Positions 14,778 through 24,788 of a stretch of 64,000 bases of DNA are shown here, one piece after another. The position numbers and the translations under genes were made by a program. Origin of the DNA: Hyphomonas sp. (GTDB lineage Bacteria > Pseudomonadota > Alphaproteobacteria > Caulobacterales > Hyphomonadaceae); assembly GCA_002700305.1 (NCBI GenBank), contig PACZ01000024.1, forward strand, positions 62,001-126,000, given 5' to 3'. The number at the start of each line of letters is the position of its first letter. Position 1 is the first letter of the stretch. The notes under the pieces were generated by a model that searched no databases, was not told where the DNA came from, and saw nothing but the letters and a program-made list of their open reading frames with translations.

Positions 14778-17081
14778 TTGTCGAACCCGTTAAGCCAACA
14801 TGCACCCAAAGCGAGTTGGGCCCTTTTCGAAGGGCTCTTCATCATTGCGGCGCTGGTTGCTGTGTTTGCGACCTTCATCACCATTGCCGGCGTGAACCCC
14901 GACAATCCGACGGCCGGGTCCACGCCCTGGCTGCTGGCACTGAACCTCGTTCTGATCATCGTACTCGCGGTGATCGTGATCCGGGAGTTCCTGGCCATCC
15001 GCAGCCGTTCGCGTGAAGCGGGAGAGGGTCGGCTCGCCCAGCGCTTCGTCATGCTGTTCGGCTTCTCGGCGCTGGTGCCGTCCATGGTCGTCGCCATTTT
15101 CCTTGGCGCGGTGATTACCCGCGGCCTCGACAACTGGTTTGGCGACACGGCCGAAGCGGTCATGGAAAAGAACAAGCAGATCTTCCAGGACTATGTCGAC
15201 AATTTCGAATCTTCGTTCGATGTGGATGTGCGGCTTGCGGCCCTCGATGTGGAAACCTTCGCGCGCGAGGTGAAGACCTCCATGGCTGCCGAAAATGGCG
15301 GGCAGGACGTCGACGCCAGCCAGTTCGCGGCGAGTGCGTCTGCAGCGCTGTCGGAAGGTCTTCGCCAGACACTGGCCTACCGGGAATTTGTAACCATCTC
15401 CATCGTCAGCGCGGACGGGCAGGAGATCATTGCCGAAGAAAATGCCGGGACACCCGTCCGCCTGCGGCCTCCGCCGGATGCTTTCGAGGAAGCCCGGAAA
15501 GGGGAAGTGGCCGCGCGCCTCTACGAGTCGCAAGGTGTGGCAACGGCGTTGATGCGGATTTCCGAACCGATCGATGGGTATGTCTATGTGGCCAAGCCTT
15601 TCGACCAGAACCTGTTTGCCATGCTGGGCGACGCCAAGGAGCAGCTCGCACAGTACAACAATGCCAAAGAGCGCAGCGGACGGCTGCAGACCATTTTTGC
15701 GATCGGTTACGCCCAGATCACCGCGCTGATCCTGCTGCTTGCGGGCCGTCTTGGTCTTGAGGCGGCCGGCCGGGTGACCGGCCCCATCGGGCGGCTGGCA
15801 TCTGCTGCCCACACCGTGCGTGACGGAGACCTGACCGTCAGGGTGCCTGTCAGCGGCCCGAAAGATGAAGTTTACGCGCTCAGCCAGTCATTCAACGCCA
15901 TGACGGAGCAGTTGTCCGAACAGCGCAATGCGCTCATCCGGGCGCGAGAGGACGAAGAGGATCGCCGCCGGTTTGTCGAAACACTGCTTGCGGAGGTCAG
16001 CGCCGGTGTCATTCGCATGGATGCGGACATGACGGTGACACTCGCCAACAGGTCTGCCGGTGAGCTGCTGGGCACCGACGAGGTCAAATCCGGCGATGCG
16101 CTGGAAGTGGTGGCGCCGGAATTCGAGCGCTATGTGCGTGACACGCTGGAGCGCAATTCACCCGTCGATGCCTCCATCGAAATCAGCCGGAACAATTCCA
16201 CGCGCCATATCAGGCTGAAGACGGCGCCGGATCCGGCCGGGGGCTGCGTCCTGACGTTTGACGATACGACCCGCCTCATCAATGCGCAGCGCCAGATGGC
16301 CTGGCGGGATGTCGCCCGGCGTATCGCCCATGAGATCCGCAATCCGCTGACACCGATCATGCTGTCGACGGAGCGCCTGCGCCGCCGTTATGCCAGCAAG
16401 ATCGACGATCATGACGGTGTGTTCGAGAAGTGTATCGACACCATCCTGCGTCAGGTCGGGGACATTGGCCGGATGGTCGAAGAGTTTTCCAGTTTCGCCC
16501 GGATGCCGAAACCGAGTGTTGCCCCGTTCGATATGGAAGACCTGCTGCAGGAAGCGAGTTTCTCCCGCAGCGTGGTCTATCCGGACATTGATTTCGAATT
16601 TGCCAGCGAAGCGTCATCCAAGACCTATTCCGGCGATGAAAGACTGATGGGGCAGGCGATCGGTAACCTGCTCAAGAACGCGGCCGAAGCGATTGAAGGC
16701 ATGCCTGAGGAAATGGACGTTCAGGGCCAGATACGCATGGTGTTGAGCGGCGACGAGCGCGGGCTGGAAATCACGATTGAAGACAATGGCCCCGGTTTTC
16801 CCGAAGACGTGCGCGAGCGGCTGCTGGAGCCGTATGTGACCACACGGGAAAAGGGCACAGGGCTCGGCCTTGCAATTGTGAACCGCATTATTGCAGACCA
16901 TGGCGGATCCATTTCGCTGCAGAACCGTCTCGACGGCCTGCGCGGTGCGCGGGTACGTATCTGGCTGCCCCCGCATGATCCTGCCACCAAAACCATACCG
17001 GCCGTCAGCGAGGATGGCGCCGGGATCAATCCACATTCTCCACAGACTGTCCGCGTAGAGGAGCCAACGCCATGGCGTTAG
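14778..17081 (+). CDS. ntrY: Membrane sensor histidine kinase NtrY
   Basis: A 767-residue kinase. Three hydrophobic segments lie within the first ~115 residues, followed by a periplasmic sensor stretch to about 290. A further membrane helix (FAIGYAQITALILLLAGRLG) precedes a HAMP linker (GPIGRLASAAHTVRDGDLTV) and a PAS domain. HisKA reads VARRIAHEIRNPLTPIML with H518, and ATP-binding motifs are NLLKNAAEAIEG, IEDNGPGFP and GTGLGLAIVNRII. NtrY/NtrX controls nitrogen, redox and envelope responses in alphaproteobacteria. The start is a TTG: an in-frame TGA at 14733 and the absence of any ATG or GTG before the first helix leave TTG 14778 (or CTG 14760). The 3' end overlaps ntrX by 10 bp. Confidence 0.94.
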   Translation: MSNPLSQHAPKASWALFEGLFIIAALVAVFATFITIAGVNPDNPTAGSTPWLLALNLVLIIVLAVIVIREFLAIRSRSREAGEGRLAQRFVMLFGFSALVPSMVVAIFLGAVITRGLDNWFGDTAEAVMEKNKQIFQDYVDNFESSFDVDVRLAALDVETFAREVKTSMAAENGGQDVDASQFAASASAALSEGLRQTLAYREFVTISIVSADGQEIIAEENAGTPVRLRPPPDAFEEARKGEVAARLYESQGVATALMRISEPIDGYVYVAKPFDQNLFAMLGDAKEQLAQYNNAKERSGRLQTIFAIGYAQITALILLLAGRLGLEAAGRVTGPIGRLASAAHTVRDGDLTVRVPVSGPKDEVYALSQSFNAMTEQLSEQRNALIRAREDEEDRRRFVETLLAEVSAGVIRMDADMTVTLANRSAGELLGTDEVKSGDALEVVAPEFERYVRDTLERNSPVDASIEISRNNSTRHIRLKTAPDPAGGCVLTFDDTTRLINAQRQMAWRDVARRIAHEIRNPLTPIMLSTERLRRRYASKIDDHDGVFEKCIDTILRQVGDIGRMVEEFSSFARMPKPSVAPFDMEDLLQEASFSRSVVYPDIDFEFASEASSKTYSGDERLMGQAIGNLLKNAAEAIEGMPEEMDVQGQIRMVLSGDERGLEITIEDNGPGFPEDVRERLLEPYVTTREKGTGLGLAIVNRIIADHGGSISLQNRLDGLRGARVRIWLPPHDPATKTIPAVSEDGAGINPHSPQTVRVEEPTPWR

Positions 17082-18457
17082 ATATTCTGGTCGTTGATGA
17101 TGAACCTGACATCCGGGAGCTGATCGCCGGCGTTCTCGGCGATGAAGGCTATTCGGTTCGTACTGCCGCAACTGCAGAGGCGGCGCTCGAAGAGGTTCGT
17201 ACACGGACACCACGCCTCGTGGTGCTGGATGTGTGGCTGCAGGGCAGCGGCATGGATGGCCTCTCGCTGCTGAAATACCTGAAGTCGATCGACCCGCTGC
17301 TGCCGGTGATCGTGATCAGCGGGCACGGCAATATTGAGACGGCGGTCGCCGCCATCCGGCGCGGTGCCTATGACTTTATCGAGAAGCCGTTCAAGACCGA
17401 CCGTCTGCTGCACCTGATCGACCGGGCCATCGAGTCGGCCGCGCTGAAATACGAAAACGCTGCCTTGCGGAACCGGGCCGGTGACGATGAGCGCTGGATC
17501 GGGGACAGCCATGCAGCGGCAAATTTGCGGAGTTCCATCGAGAAGGTGGCCCCGACCAATTCTCGGGTGATGATTACCGGGCCGGCAGGAGTCGGGAAGG
17601 AACTGGCCGCACGCCTGATCCATCGCAACTCCCTGCGGGCAAACGGGCCGTTCATCGTCGTGAATGCGGCAACGATCGCGCCGGACCAGATGGAAATTGC
17701 GCTCTTCGGCGAGGAAGATGCCCAGGGGCGGACAACGCGTATCGGTTTGTTTGAAAAGGCCCACCTCGGGACGCTCCTCCTTGACGAGGTCGCGGACATG
17801 CCGCCGGGCACACAGAGCAAGATACTCCGTGTTCTTACCGAGCAGCGCTTCCAGCGTGTTGGTGGTCGGTCCGACGTCAATGTGGATGTCCGGGTCATGT
17901 CCGCCACAACCAAGGACCTGAAAAAGGAGATCGAGGAATCCCGCTTCCGGGAAGACCTCTATTACCGCCTGAATGTCGTGCCCCTGAGGGTTCCATCGCT
18001 CGCAGAACGCCGGGACGATATTGCCGATCTCGTGACCTATTTCATTGAGCGGATCGCCGATTCCTCGGGCCTGACCCCCAGAACCTTCTCCCAGGAGGCC
18101 ATGGCCGTCCTGCAGTCGATGGACTGGCCGGGGAATATCCGGCAATTGCGCAATGTCGTGGAACGGATCCTGATCCTGTCTCCATCGGACTCCAACCGGC
18201 CCGTCAGCGTTGATGAATTGCCCCGGGATGTCGGCAGCAGTGTGCAGAATTCCAAAGCCGGGTCAGCGGACCTGGTCGGTCTTTCCCTTCGTGATGCGCG
18301 TGAACAGTTCGAGCGCGAATACCTGGCGCTGCAGATCACGCGGTTTAACGGGAACATATCGCGGACGGCTGAATTCATTGGAATGGAGCGCTCTGCACTC
18401 CATAGAAAATTAAAGGCTTTGGGCGTAGCGTCCGGGGCGAGTCGGCAAGACAGCTGA
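17072..18457 (+). CDS. ntrX: Response regulator NtrX, GAFTGA-less
   Basis: A 461-residue partner of NtrY. The receiver has acidic pocket VVDDEPD, phospho-acceptor D53 (VVLDVWLQG), ISGHG and IEKPFKTD. The AAA+ domain has Walker A GPAGVGKE (170-177), Walker B GTLLLDEVAD and FREDLYYRLNVVPL. The loop after LFG reads EEDAQGRTTRIGLFEKAH, so no GAFTGA is present, a known trait of alphaproteobacterial NtrX. The C-terminal HTH is GNISRTAEFIGMERSALHRKLKALGV. It overlaps the end of ntrY by 10 bp and is followed by trkA after 20 bp, so one transcript probably links sensing and potassium uptake. Confidence 0.95.
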   Translation: MALDILVVDDEPDIRELIAGVLGDEGYSVRTAATAEAALEEVRTRTPRLVVLDVWLQGSGMDGLSLLKYLKSIDPLLPVIVISGHGNIETAVAAIRRGAYDFIEKPFKTDRLLHLIDRAIESAALKYENAALRNRAGDDERWIGDSHAAANLRSSIEKVAPTNSRVMITGPAGVGKELAARLIHRNSLRANGPFIVVNAATIAPDQMEIALFGEEDAQGRTTRIGLFEKAHLGTLLLDEVADMPPGTQSKILRVLTEQRFQRVGGRSDVNVDVRVMSATTKDLKKEIEESRFREDLYYRLNVVPLRVPSLAERRDDIADLVTYFIERIADSSGLTPRTFSQEAMAVLQSMDWPGNIRQLRNVVERILILSPSDSNRPVSVDELPRDVGSSVQNSKAGSADLVGLSLRDAREQFEREYLALQITRFNGNISRTAEFIGMERSALHRKLKALGVASGASRQDS

Positions 18458-18477
18458 TGTCGGCGGAAGGCTGAGAA

Positions 18478-19851
18478 ATGCGCGTTCTTATCTGCGGGGC
18501 TGGCCGGGTCGGACACGGCATCGCGCGGCGTCTCGCGCGGGAAAAGCACGATATTACTATCATCGACGAGGATCAGGACCTGGTCGACCAGGTTTCGACT
18601 GACCTCGATGTGCGCGGCTACACGGGGCATGCGGCGCATCCGGATGTGCTGAAACGGGCGGGTGCGGCAGACTGCGAAATGATCATCGCAGTGACGCATT
18701 TCGACGAAATCAACATGGTGATCTGCCAGATCGCCCACACGCTCTTTTCCGTGCCGTTCAAGATCGCCCGTGTGCGCGACCAGTCCTATATCGATCCGGC
18801 CTGGAAGAATATTTTCTCCCGCGAGGGGCTGCCGATCGACATGGTGATCTCACCGGAAGTCGAAGTGGGTGAAGCCATTCTTCAGCGTCTGCGGACGCCG
18901 GGGGCGATCATGTCCGCGACGTTCGGCCGGGGCAAAGTGCGTTTGCTAGGGCTGGAGATTTCGGACAACAACCCGTTGCTGGACACGGCTGTCGATCAGA
19001 TCCGCGGCCTGTTCCCGGACCTTTCGGCCCGGATCATCGGCATCGGGACTGGCGACTCCGTGCGGGCGCCCAAGGGCAGTGACGTCCTGAAACCCGGGGA
19101 CCGCGCCTATATTGCCGTGCTGGATTCCCACGCGGAGCGTCTGACCTCGATCTTTAACCGGAACGTAGAACGCTCCGATCACATTGTGATCGTCGGTGGC
19201 GGGAATGTCGGGCTCTATGTGGCCCAGACGCTGGAGCGGGAAAGCAACAAGCGGATCCGCCTGATCGAAAACGACCCGGACCGGGCCAATACCGCCGTCG
19301 CAGGGGTCAAACGCTCCATTGTCATCCAGGGCGACGGGCTCAATCCGGACATTCTGACCGAGGCTGGCGCTTCAAAGGCGGATTTCGTTGTCGCCATCAC
19401 CAATGACGACAAGACCAATCTCCTGATTTCCAACCTGGCAAAGCGCGCCGGTGCAAAGCGGACGCTGGCGCTGGTGAATGCCACGGAGCTGGCAGGACTT
19501 GCGCATGACATGCGGGTGGATGCCGTCCTCGATCCGCGGGCGTTGACCGTTTCGCAGATCCTCTTGCGGATGCGCCGTGGCCGGATTCTCGGATTGCAAT
19601 CCCTGGAAGACGGACAGGCCGAAGTGGCAGAGGGCGTCACGCTGGAATCATCATCGCTGATCGGAAAGCCAACAGGCTATGATGACCTGCCGGATGGGAT
19701 CACGGCAGCGGCCATTGTGCGCGGAGATGAGGTCATAATGGCAGGACCGGAAACGATTGTCCGCACCGAAGATCGCCTGATCGTCTTCTACGAGGAGGAA
19801 CTGGTCCGCAAAGTGGAGAAATTCTTCCGCGTCAGTCCGGACTTCTTCTAG
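18478..19851 (+). CDS. trkA: Trk potassium uptake regulatory subunit TrkA
   Basis: A 457-residue cytosolic NAD(H)-binding regulator of Trk potassium channels. It has the expected duplicated arrangement. RCK-N domain 1 starts MRVLICGAGRVGHGIA, with IIDEDQD as the acidic NAD-ribose contact, and a TrkA-C region follows. RCK-N domain 2 starts HIVIVGGGNVGLYVA, with RLIENDPDRA, again followed by TrkA-C. It lies between ntrX and a trkH gene (4 bp to the next start), so gating subunit and channel are co-transcribed. A trkA after ntrX is a recurrent alphaproteobacterial arrangement. Confidence 0.95.
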   Translation: MRVLICGAGRVGHGIARRLAREKHDITIIDEDQDLVDQVSTDLDVRGYTGHAAHPDVLKRAGAADCEMIIAVTHFDEINMVICQIAHTLFSVPFKIARVRDQSYIDPAWKNIFSREGLPIDMVISPEVEVGEAILQRLRTPGAIMSATFGRGKVRLLGLEISDNNPLLDTAVDQIRGLFPDLSARIIGIGTGDSVRAPKGSDVLKPGDRAYIAVLDSHAERLTSIFNRNVERSDHIVIVGGGNVGLYVAQTLERESNKRIRLIENDPDRANTAVAGVKRSIVIQGDGLNPDILTEAGASKADFVVAITNDDKTNLLISNLAKRAGAKRTLALVNATELAGLAHDMRVDAVLDPRALTVSQILLRMRRGRILGLQSLEDGQAEVAEGVTLESSSLIGKPTGYDDLPDGITAAAIVRGDEVIMAGPETIVRTEDRLIVFYEEELVRKVEKFFRVSPDFF

Positions 19852-19855
19852 GCAC

Positions 19856-21262
19856 ATGAATTACGCGTCCGTCGTCCGCATTCTGGCCCTGGTGATGCTG
19901 ATCCTTGCGGGCTCCAGCGTGCCGGCAATCCTGACAGCTCTGGCCTATGGTGAGAACGAACAGGTTTTTGCCTTTCTTGCCATGGTGCTGGGGATCAGCG
20001 TTATCAGTACCAGCATCCTGTTCCTGACGCCCAAGCCCAGCCAGAAGGCGCGACCTTCCGATGCGCTGGGGCTGGTGATCCTTTGGTGGTTCCTGGCGCC
20101 TGTCGCGGCCTGTCTGCCTTTCGTCGTCGGCGTCCAGAATGCGTCATTGCTGCAGGCTATCCATGAGGCAACGGCCTGCCTGACGACGACCGGCCAGTCG
20201 GTCATCGCGGTTGAGGGCAATCTATGGCCGGCCAGCCTGATCGTCTGGCGTGGAACGCTGCACCTGCTGGGCGCGTCGGCGTCGATCATTGTCGCCGCCA
20301 GCGTCCTCGCCGCGCTGAACCTCGGCGGTCCGGGGATTCACCGCAGCGAGCTTTTCGTCATGCCGGAAACGAGCTTCTTCGATGCAGTCCCGAAGGTTGC
20401 GCGTTCAGTCATCCTGATCATGGTAGTCTCCATCACCCTGACCGTTCTGGCATTGGAGCTGGCCAGTGTTTCCCCCGGGCGGGCCATGTCCGATGCTGTC
20501 AGCGTCTGGACCACCGGCCTTGTCGATCCGGCGCCTTATGGCCGGGCAAATGCAGGGGCTGTGGCCGATGTGATCCTGGCGATCGGACTGGTGGGCGGCG
20601 CGCTGGGGCTCGCGATCGCGCTTCCGCTCAGGGAACGGCGTTTCCTCAAGGCGCTGACGGACCCTGAATTGCGCGTTTTCGTCGTGTTGGTGCTGATCTT
20701 CACCGCCATGGCCGTCTTCTCCGGACTGAAAGTGATTGAGTCCCTCGGCTGGTCGATTTCCGCCTTGGCCACGTCTGGCCTGCCTCTGGGCAGCTCGGAC
20801 ACCTGGGACAAAGTGCCCTTGCCCGTATTCGTTTTACCGGCACTGATCGGCGGGTCTGCGCTTTCGGCGGCAGGTGGCGTGAAAATCGCGCGGCTGATCG
20901 TCCTGTCCCGGCGCGCCGGGATGGAGTTCCGGCAGCTGGGCTATCGCCGGTCAGTTCTGGGGTTTCAGTTCCGGGACCGTGAGATGAACGAGCGGAGCGT
21001 GATCGGCGTCTGGGTCTACCTGATCGCCTATATTCTCAGCGTTTTCCTCGTGATGCTGGGGTTCACCTTCACCGGCGTTCCGTTTGAATCATCCATCCGG
21101 CTGGCTATCGGATGCCTGACCAATTCAGGCGGTCTGGTTATCGGCCACGTAGCACAGCTGGATCAGGCTGCCTCGATTTTAGCCATTTTCTCCATGCTGC
21201 TGGGCAGGTTGGAGATTTTGGCGATCATTCCTGCAATTTCTGTCAGTTTCTGGCGGGGGTAG
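19856..21262 (+). CDS. trkH: TrkH-family potassium transporter subunit
   Basis: A 468-residue polytopic inner-membrane protein with about ten hydrophobic helices. The four half-pore loops expected of the SKT superfamily can be picked out around TACLTTTGQSVI, SVWTTGLVD, SALATSGLPLG and GCLTNSGGLV, each with a filter glycine. GGSALSAAGGVKIARLIVL corresponds to the conserved GGSAGSTAGGIK stretch before the last pore. The filters are more divergent than in E. coli TrkH, so ion selectivity (K+ versus Na+) is not certain. It directly follows trkA, which is expected to bind its cytoplasmic face as an NAD/ATP-responsive gate. Confidence 0.9.
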   Translation: MNYASVVRILALVMLILAGSSVPAILTALAYGENEQVFAFLAMVLGISVISTSILFLTPKPSQKARPSDALGLVILWWFLAPVAACLPFVVGVQNASLLQAIHEATACLTTTGQSVIAVEGNLWPASLIVWRGTLHLLGASASIIVAASVLAALNLGGPGIHRSELFVMPETSFFDAVPKVARSVILIMVVSITLTVLALELASVSPGRAMSDAVSVWTTGLVDPAPYGRANAGAVADVILAIGLVGGALGLAIALPLRERRFLKALTDPELRVFVVLVLIFTAMAVFSGLKVIESLGWSISALATSGLPLGSSDTWDKVPLPVFVLPALIGGSALSAAGGVKIARLIVLSRRAGMEFRQLGYRRSVLGFQFRDREMNERSVIGVWVYLIAYILSVFLVMLGFTFTGVPFESSIRLAIGCLTNSGGLVIGHVAQLDQAASILAIFSMLLGRLEILAIIPAISVSFWRG

Positions 21263-21339
21263 ATGGGGTTGGCCCTTGCTTAAGCCCCTCAATCCAGTTA
21301 GCCCGCGATCATAACAAGAACAACAGGAATTAACCTGCT

Positions 21340-21588
21340 ATGTCGGCTGATAAAAAACAGAACCTTCAGGATGCCTTTCTGAATGCGGTGCGCAAATCGC
21401 GTACGCCACTGACGGTGTTTCTCGTGAATGGTGTGAAGCTGCAGGGCGTAGTGACCTGGTTTGACAACTTTTGTGTGTTGCTGCGGGGCGATGGTCGTCC
21501 GCCGCAGCTGGTGTACAAGCATGCCATTTCCACGATCGCGCCAAGCGCCCCCGTCCAGCTCTTCGACGAAGAGATTGACAAGGAATAG
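21340..21588 (+). CDS. hfq: RNA chaperone Hfq
   Basis: An 82-residue Sm-like protein that forms hexamers and pairs small RNAs with mRNAs. The Sm1 motif is [25 protein letters not shown] and continues to [15 protein letters not shown]. The Sm2 motif is [12 protein letters not shown], whose Lys-His pair contacts uridine at the proximal face. The C-terminal tail is short and acidic (FDEEIDKE), as in alphaproteobacteria. It lies 77 bp after trkH, and hflX starts 6 bp after its stop. The hfq-hflX pairing is widely conserved. Confidence 0.98.
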   Translation: MSADKKQNLQDAFLNAVRKSRTPLTVFLVNGVKLQGVVTWFDNFCVLLRGDGRPPQLVYKHAISTIAPSAPVQLFDEEIDKE

Positions 21589-21594
21589 GGCTTT

Positions 21595-22920
21595 TTGAGC
21601 GACAAGCTTATTGATCGCCTTCCTGCGCCGGAAATTGCCGGGGCTATCATTCCCTGGTTCTCGCCAGCCAATCGACCTACGGCAGACAGGCTGGAGGAAA
21701 CCTCCGGTCTGATTGAAGCGTTGGGATGCGAGTTGGCATTCCTGCGGCCAGAACATGTGCGGCAAGTCAATTCGGCCCAGCTGATTTCCGGCGGCATTCT
21801 GAACCGGCTTGCCGAGGACCTTGAAGCGGCTCACTGCACGCTGGTCGTGATTGATGGCGCGCTGACGCCCGTTCAGCAGCGCAACCTCGAAAAAAAGCTC
21901 GGCGTGAAGGTGATCGACCGGACCGGGCTGATCCTTGAAATCTTCGGACTGCGGGCCCGCACCAAGGAAGGCCGGTTGCAGGTTGAGCTTGCGCGGCTGC
22001 TCTATGAGCGCTCCCGACTTGTGCGGACCTGGACCCACCTGGAGCGCCAGCGGGGTGGTGGCGGCTTCCTGTCCGGGCCGGGCGAGAGCCAGCTTGAGGC
22101 CGACCGCCGGATGCTCGACGACAAGATCGTCAGGCTCAAGGCGGAGCTGGACGATGTGCGCCGCACACGCGCTGTGCAGCGTGCCGGCCGCCAGCGTACC
22201 GGCAAACCGGTGGTGGCGCTCGTGGGCTATACGAATGCCGGCAAGTCGACGCTCTTCAATCGCCTCACCGGGGCAGACGTCTTCGCGAAAGACATGCCCT
22301 TTGCGACCCTTGACCCGACAATCCGCCGGCTGGACCTGCCGACATTGGGCGAGGCGGCGCTGATCGACACGGTCGGCTTTATCACAGACCTGCCGACACA
22401 CCTGATCGACAGCTTTCAGGCCACGCTGGAAGAGGCGATGCAGGCAGACCTGCTGGTCCATGTAAGGGACCGGTCCAGTCCGGCCGATCTGGAGCAGGCA
22501 GAGGATGTGCTGCGCGTTCTGGGGCGCCTTGAGCAGGAAACCGGGTTGCCTCTGCCGCCCATGATCGAAGCCTGGAACAAGGCGGATCTGCTGTCACCGG
22601 AACGGGCCGAGGCGCTGGAGATCGCGGCGTTGAATCAGGACGGCTATCCCGCCGTTCTGCTGTCGGCGGTAACCGGCCGTGGGATGGATGAGCTGCTGGC
22701 CGCAATCGAGCGCGGGTTGCTGATGAGCGCAGCGGAAGTGCGGATGGTCCTCAAACCCGAGCATGGCCGGGCGCGGGCCTGGCTGCACCGCAACGGCGAA
22801 GTGTTGGGCGAAGAGATCCAGGACAATGGCGCATCGCTGATGCGTGTCCGCTTGAAGTCCGACCGGCTGGGGCAATTCCGGGCCGAGTTCCCGGAGATCG
22901 AAACAGAGGTGGCGGACTAA
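21595..22920 (+). CDS. hflX: Ribosome-associated GTPase HflX
   Basis: A 441-residue GTPase that binds the 50S subunit and splits stalled or hibernating ribosomes. The N-terminal glycine-rich HflX domain includes [26 protein letters not shown] sequence and leads into a coiled coil. The G domain has G1 [12 protein letters not shown] (near residue 212), G2 [11 protein letters not shown]3 [10 protein letters not shown] and G4 NKADL. The start is TTG at 21595, with ATAGGG 5 bp upstream, overlapping the end of hfq; no ATG precedes the conserved N-terminus. The stop interlocks with that of the convergent mazG (CTAA, 4 bp). Confidence 0.95.
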   Translation: MSDKLIDRLPAPEIAGAIIPWFSPANRPTADRLEETSGLIEALGCELAFLRPEHVRQVNSAQLISGGILNRLAEDLEAAHCTLVVIDGALTPVQQRNLEKKLGVKVIDRTGLILEIFGLRARTKEGRLQVELARLLYERSRLVRTWTHLERQRGGGGFLSGPGESQLEADRRMLDDKIVRLKAELDDVRRTRAVQRAGRQRTGKPVVALVGYTNAGKSTLFNRLTGADVFAKDMPFATLDPTIRRLDLPTLGEAALIDTVGFITDLPTHLIDSFQATLEEAMQADLLVHVRDRSSPADLEQAEDVLRVLGRLEQETGLPLPPMIEAWNKADLLSPERAEALEIAALNQDGYPAVLLSAVTGRGMDELLAAIERGLLMSAAEVRMVLKPEHGRARAWLHRNGEVLGEEIQDNGASLMRVRLKSDRLGQFRAEFPEIETEVAD

Positions 22921-23750
22921 CCGCTTACTTCAGTCTTCTTGACCGCCTGCCAGAGGCTTTCCTGCGTATCGAGGTCAAGCTGGTCGAAGTCCTGACCGCG
23001 CTGGCCGGCGAGTTTCTCCATCGCACGAAAACGGCGTTCGAACTTGGCATTGGCCTGACGCAAAGCCACTTCGGGATCGATGCTGAGACGGCGGGCCAGG
23101 TTTGCGACAACGAAGAGCAGATCCCCGATCTCATCCTGAACTGCCTCAGCATCGCCTGAAGCGATGGCGTCCTTCACTTCCTCGGTTTCTTCTTCCAGCT
23201 TGTCGAAGATCTGGTCCGCTTCGGTCCAGTCGAAACCGGTGCGGGCAGCGCGTTTCTGGAGCTTCTCTGCGCGCAGCAGGGCAGGGAGCGACAAGGCGAC
23301 GCCGTCCAGCGCGCTCACTGGCGCCTTACCCTTTGTCTTTGCTTCGCGTTCCTTTGCTTTGACGACTTCCCAGGCAACGATCTGGTCGTCTGAGGAGCGG
23401 TCATCGGCCGCTTCGAATACGTGCGGATGGCGGCGGATCATTTTCTCATTGATCGCCGCCGCCACATCAGCGGCTTCAAACGCGCCTTCCTCGGCCGCCA
23501 TCCGGCTGTGGAAGGCGACCTGAAACAGAAGATCGCCCAGTTCTTCCCGGAGTTCGCCCTTGTCGCCGCGTTCAATCGCGTCAGCCACTTCATAGGCTTC
23601 CTCGATCGTGTAGGGGGCGATTGTGTGGAAGGTTTGCTCCAGGTCCCAGGGGCAGCCGCCATCGGGATCGCGCAGCCGGTCCATGATTTCGAGCAGCCGC
23701 ACGAATTCATCGGCTGCGCGTTGATGGCGGGATGTGTCTGAGTGATCCAT
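22917..23750 (-). CDS. mazG: Nucleoside triphosphate pyrophosphohydrolase MazG
   Basis: A 277-residue two-domain all-alpha NTP pyrophosphohydrolase that cleans up aberrant nucleotides. Domain 1 opens with [24 protein letters not shown] and carries the metal-binding EExxE...ExxD pattern in [16 protein letters not shown]. Domain 2 repeats it with [12 protein letters not shown] and [20 protein letters not shown] 23750 is the family start; the frame stays open far upstream to 24359, but that part is antisense to the sugar-acid kinase gene. It shares an interlocked stop with hflX and is divergent from the kinase gene, with 165 bp between. Confidence 0.93.
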   Translation of the reverse strand: MDHSDTSRHQRAADEFVRLLEIMDRLRDPDGGCPWDLEQTFHTIAPYTIEEAYEVADAIERGDKGELREELGDLLFQVAFHSRMAAEEGAFEAADVAAAINEKMIRRHPHVFEAADDRSSDDQIVAWEVVKAKEREAKTKGKAPVSALDGVALSLPALLRAEKLQKRAARTGFDWTEADQIFDKLEEETEEVKDAIASGDAEAVQDEIGDLLFVVANLARRLSIDPEVALRQANAKFERRFRAMEKLAGQRGQDFDQLDLDTQESLWQAVKKTEVSG

Positions 23751-23915
23751 GACGCGGGTCCTGATCGATACGGTCTGGGCGGTGAAGCTCTTTTGGGGTT
23801 TGCGGTCGCACGTGACACATACCGGAATGGATTGACTTTCCCTGCGGTGCAAGAGACGTGAAAGCATGCGACCTGTAATCTCCACAACTCTCGAACGAAT
23901 GACGGGACGCCGCTC

Positions 23916-24788
23916 ATGAAAGACCGCACGATCCTTATCGGCATCGACTGGGGGGCTTCCACGTTCCGGGCCTGGGCATTTGATGAAGAAGGCGATGTCA
24001 TTGGCGGAACTTCCGTTCCGGACGGCATTCTGACCCATTCGGGCGATGCGATGGGCCGCCTGACATTTCATATCAATGAGTGGCTGAGCGAGTGGCCTGA
24101 AGTCCCGATCATTGCCTGTGGGGGTGTTGGCGGCGCGCAGGGCATCCATCGCACGGATTACCTGCCAGTTCCGATGTTGATTGCCGACCTGCCCAAGCAT
24201 CTGGTGGAAGTGAATGGCATCCACATCGTGCCTGGTCTGAAGCAGGTTTCTCCCCCCGATATTATGCGCGGAGAAGAGACACAGCTCTTCGCGCTCGATG
24301 ATTCCGTTGGTGCCGTCTGCATTCCGGGCACCTATACAAAGCATGTCAATTTCGAGCATGGGCGGATCCTTGGCTTCACCTCAGAGGTGACCGGGGAGAT
24401 GAGGGCTCTGCTATTGGCCAATGGCGGCCTGAAGACGCCTGAGGGCGTCGAGCAGGAGTTCGATGAAGCCGTTTTCCGGGAATGGGTGGAATATTCGCTG
24501 GATCCCGATGATGCGGCGTCTCCATTTGCTGTGCGCGCGGCCCGCAAGACGGGCGTTCTGGATCCGAAGCACCATGAGACGGCCCTCACTGGCCTCCTGA
24601 TCGGAGCGGACATCGCGGCACATTACGACCCGGGTGACGAGCTGACTCTGGTCGCGGACGGCGCGATTCTCGAATCCTACCGGATTGCGCTGGAGGCGCT
24701 TGGGGCAGACTTCGATGAATGCTCGGCGGAAGAGGCGACGCAGGATGGTCTGTTCGAGCTGGCGGAAGAGGCGGGGCTAATCGGATGA
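23916..24788 (+). CDS. 2-dehydro-3-deoxygalactonokinase-like sugar-acid kinase
   Basis: A 290-residue protein of the DgoK family, which phosphorylates 2-keto-3-deoxygalactonate for the De Ley-Doudoroff pathway. The ASKHA phosphate-1 loop is IGIDWGASTFRAWAFDEEG. GGVGGAQG and the family-specific DIMRGEETQLFAL segment follow. GTYTKHVNFEHGRILGFTSEVTGE and the LTGLLIGADIAA helix complete the pattern. The gene overlaps the lactonase gene by 4 bp (ATGA), which fits a sugar-acid catabolic operon. The aldolase expected to follow is not in the window, and substrate (galactonate or another acid) is uncertain. Confidence 0.82.
   Translation: MKDRTILIGIDWGASTFRAWAFDEEGDVIGGTSVPDGILTHSGDAMGRLTFHINEWLSEWPEVPIIACGGVGGAQGIHRTDYLPVPMLIADLPKHLVEVNGIHIVPGLKQVSPPDIMRGEETQLFALDDSVGAVCIPGTYTKHVNFEHGRILGFTSEVTGEMRALLLANGGLKTPEGVEQEFDEAVFREWVEYSLDPDDAASPFAVRAARKTGVLDPKHHETALTGLLIGADIAAHYDPGDELTLVADGAILESYRIALEALGADFDECSAEEATQDGLFELAEEAGLIG

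Noticed and set aside
23751..23915. Regulatory sites in the mazG/sugar-kinase divergent gap
   Set aside because: No convincing promoter pair or operator symmetry was seen in the 165 bp.
23751..24359. Extension of the mazG frame upstream to 24359
   Set aside because: It runs antisense through the sugar-acid kinase gene, and MazG homology starts at ATG 23750.
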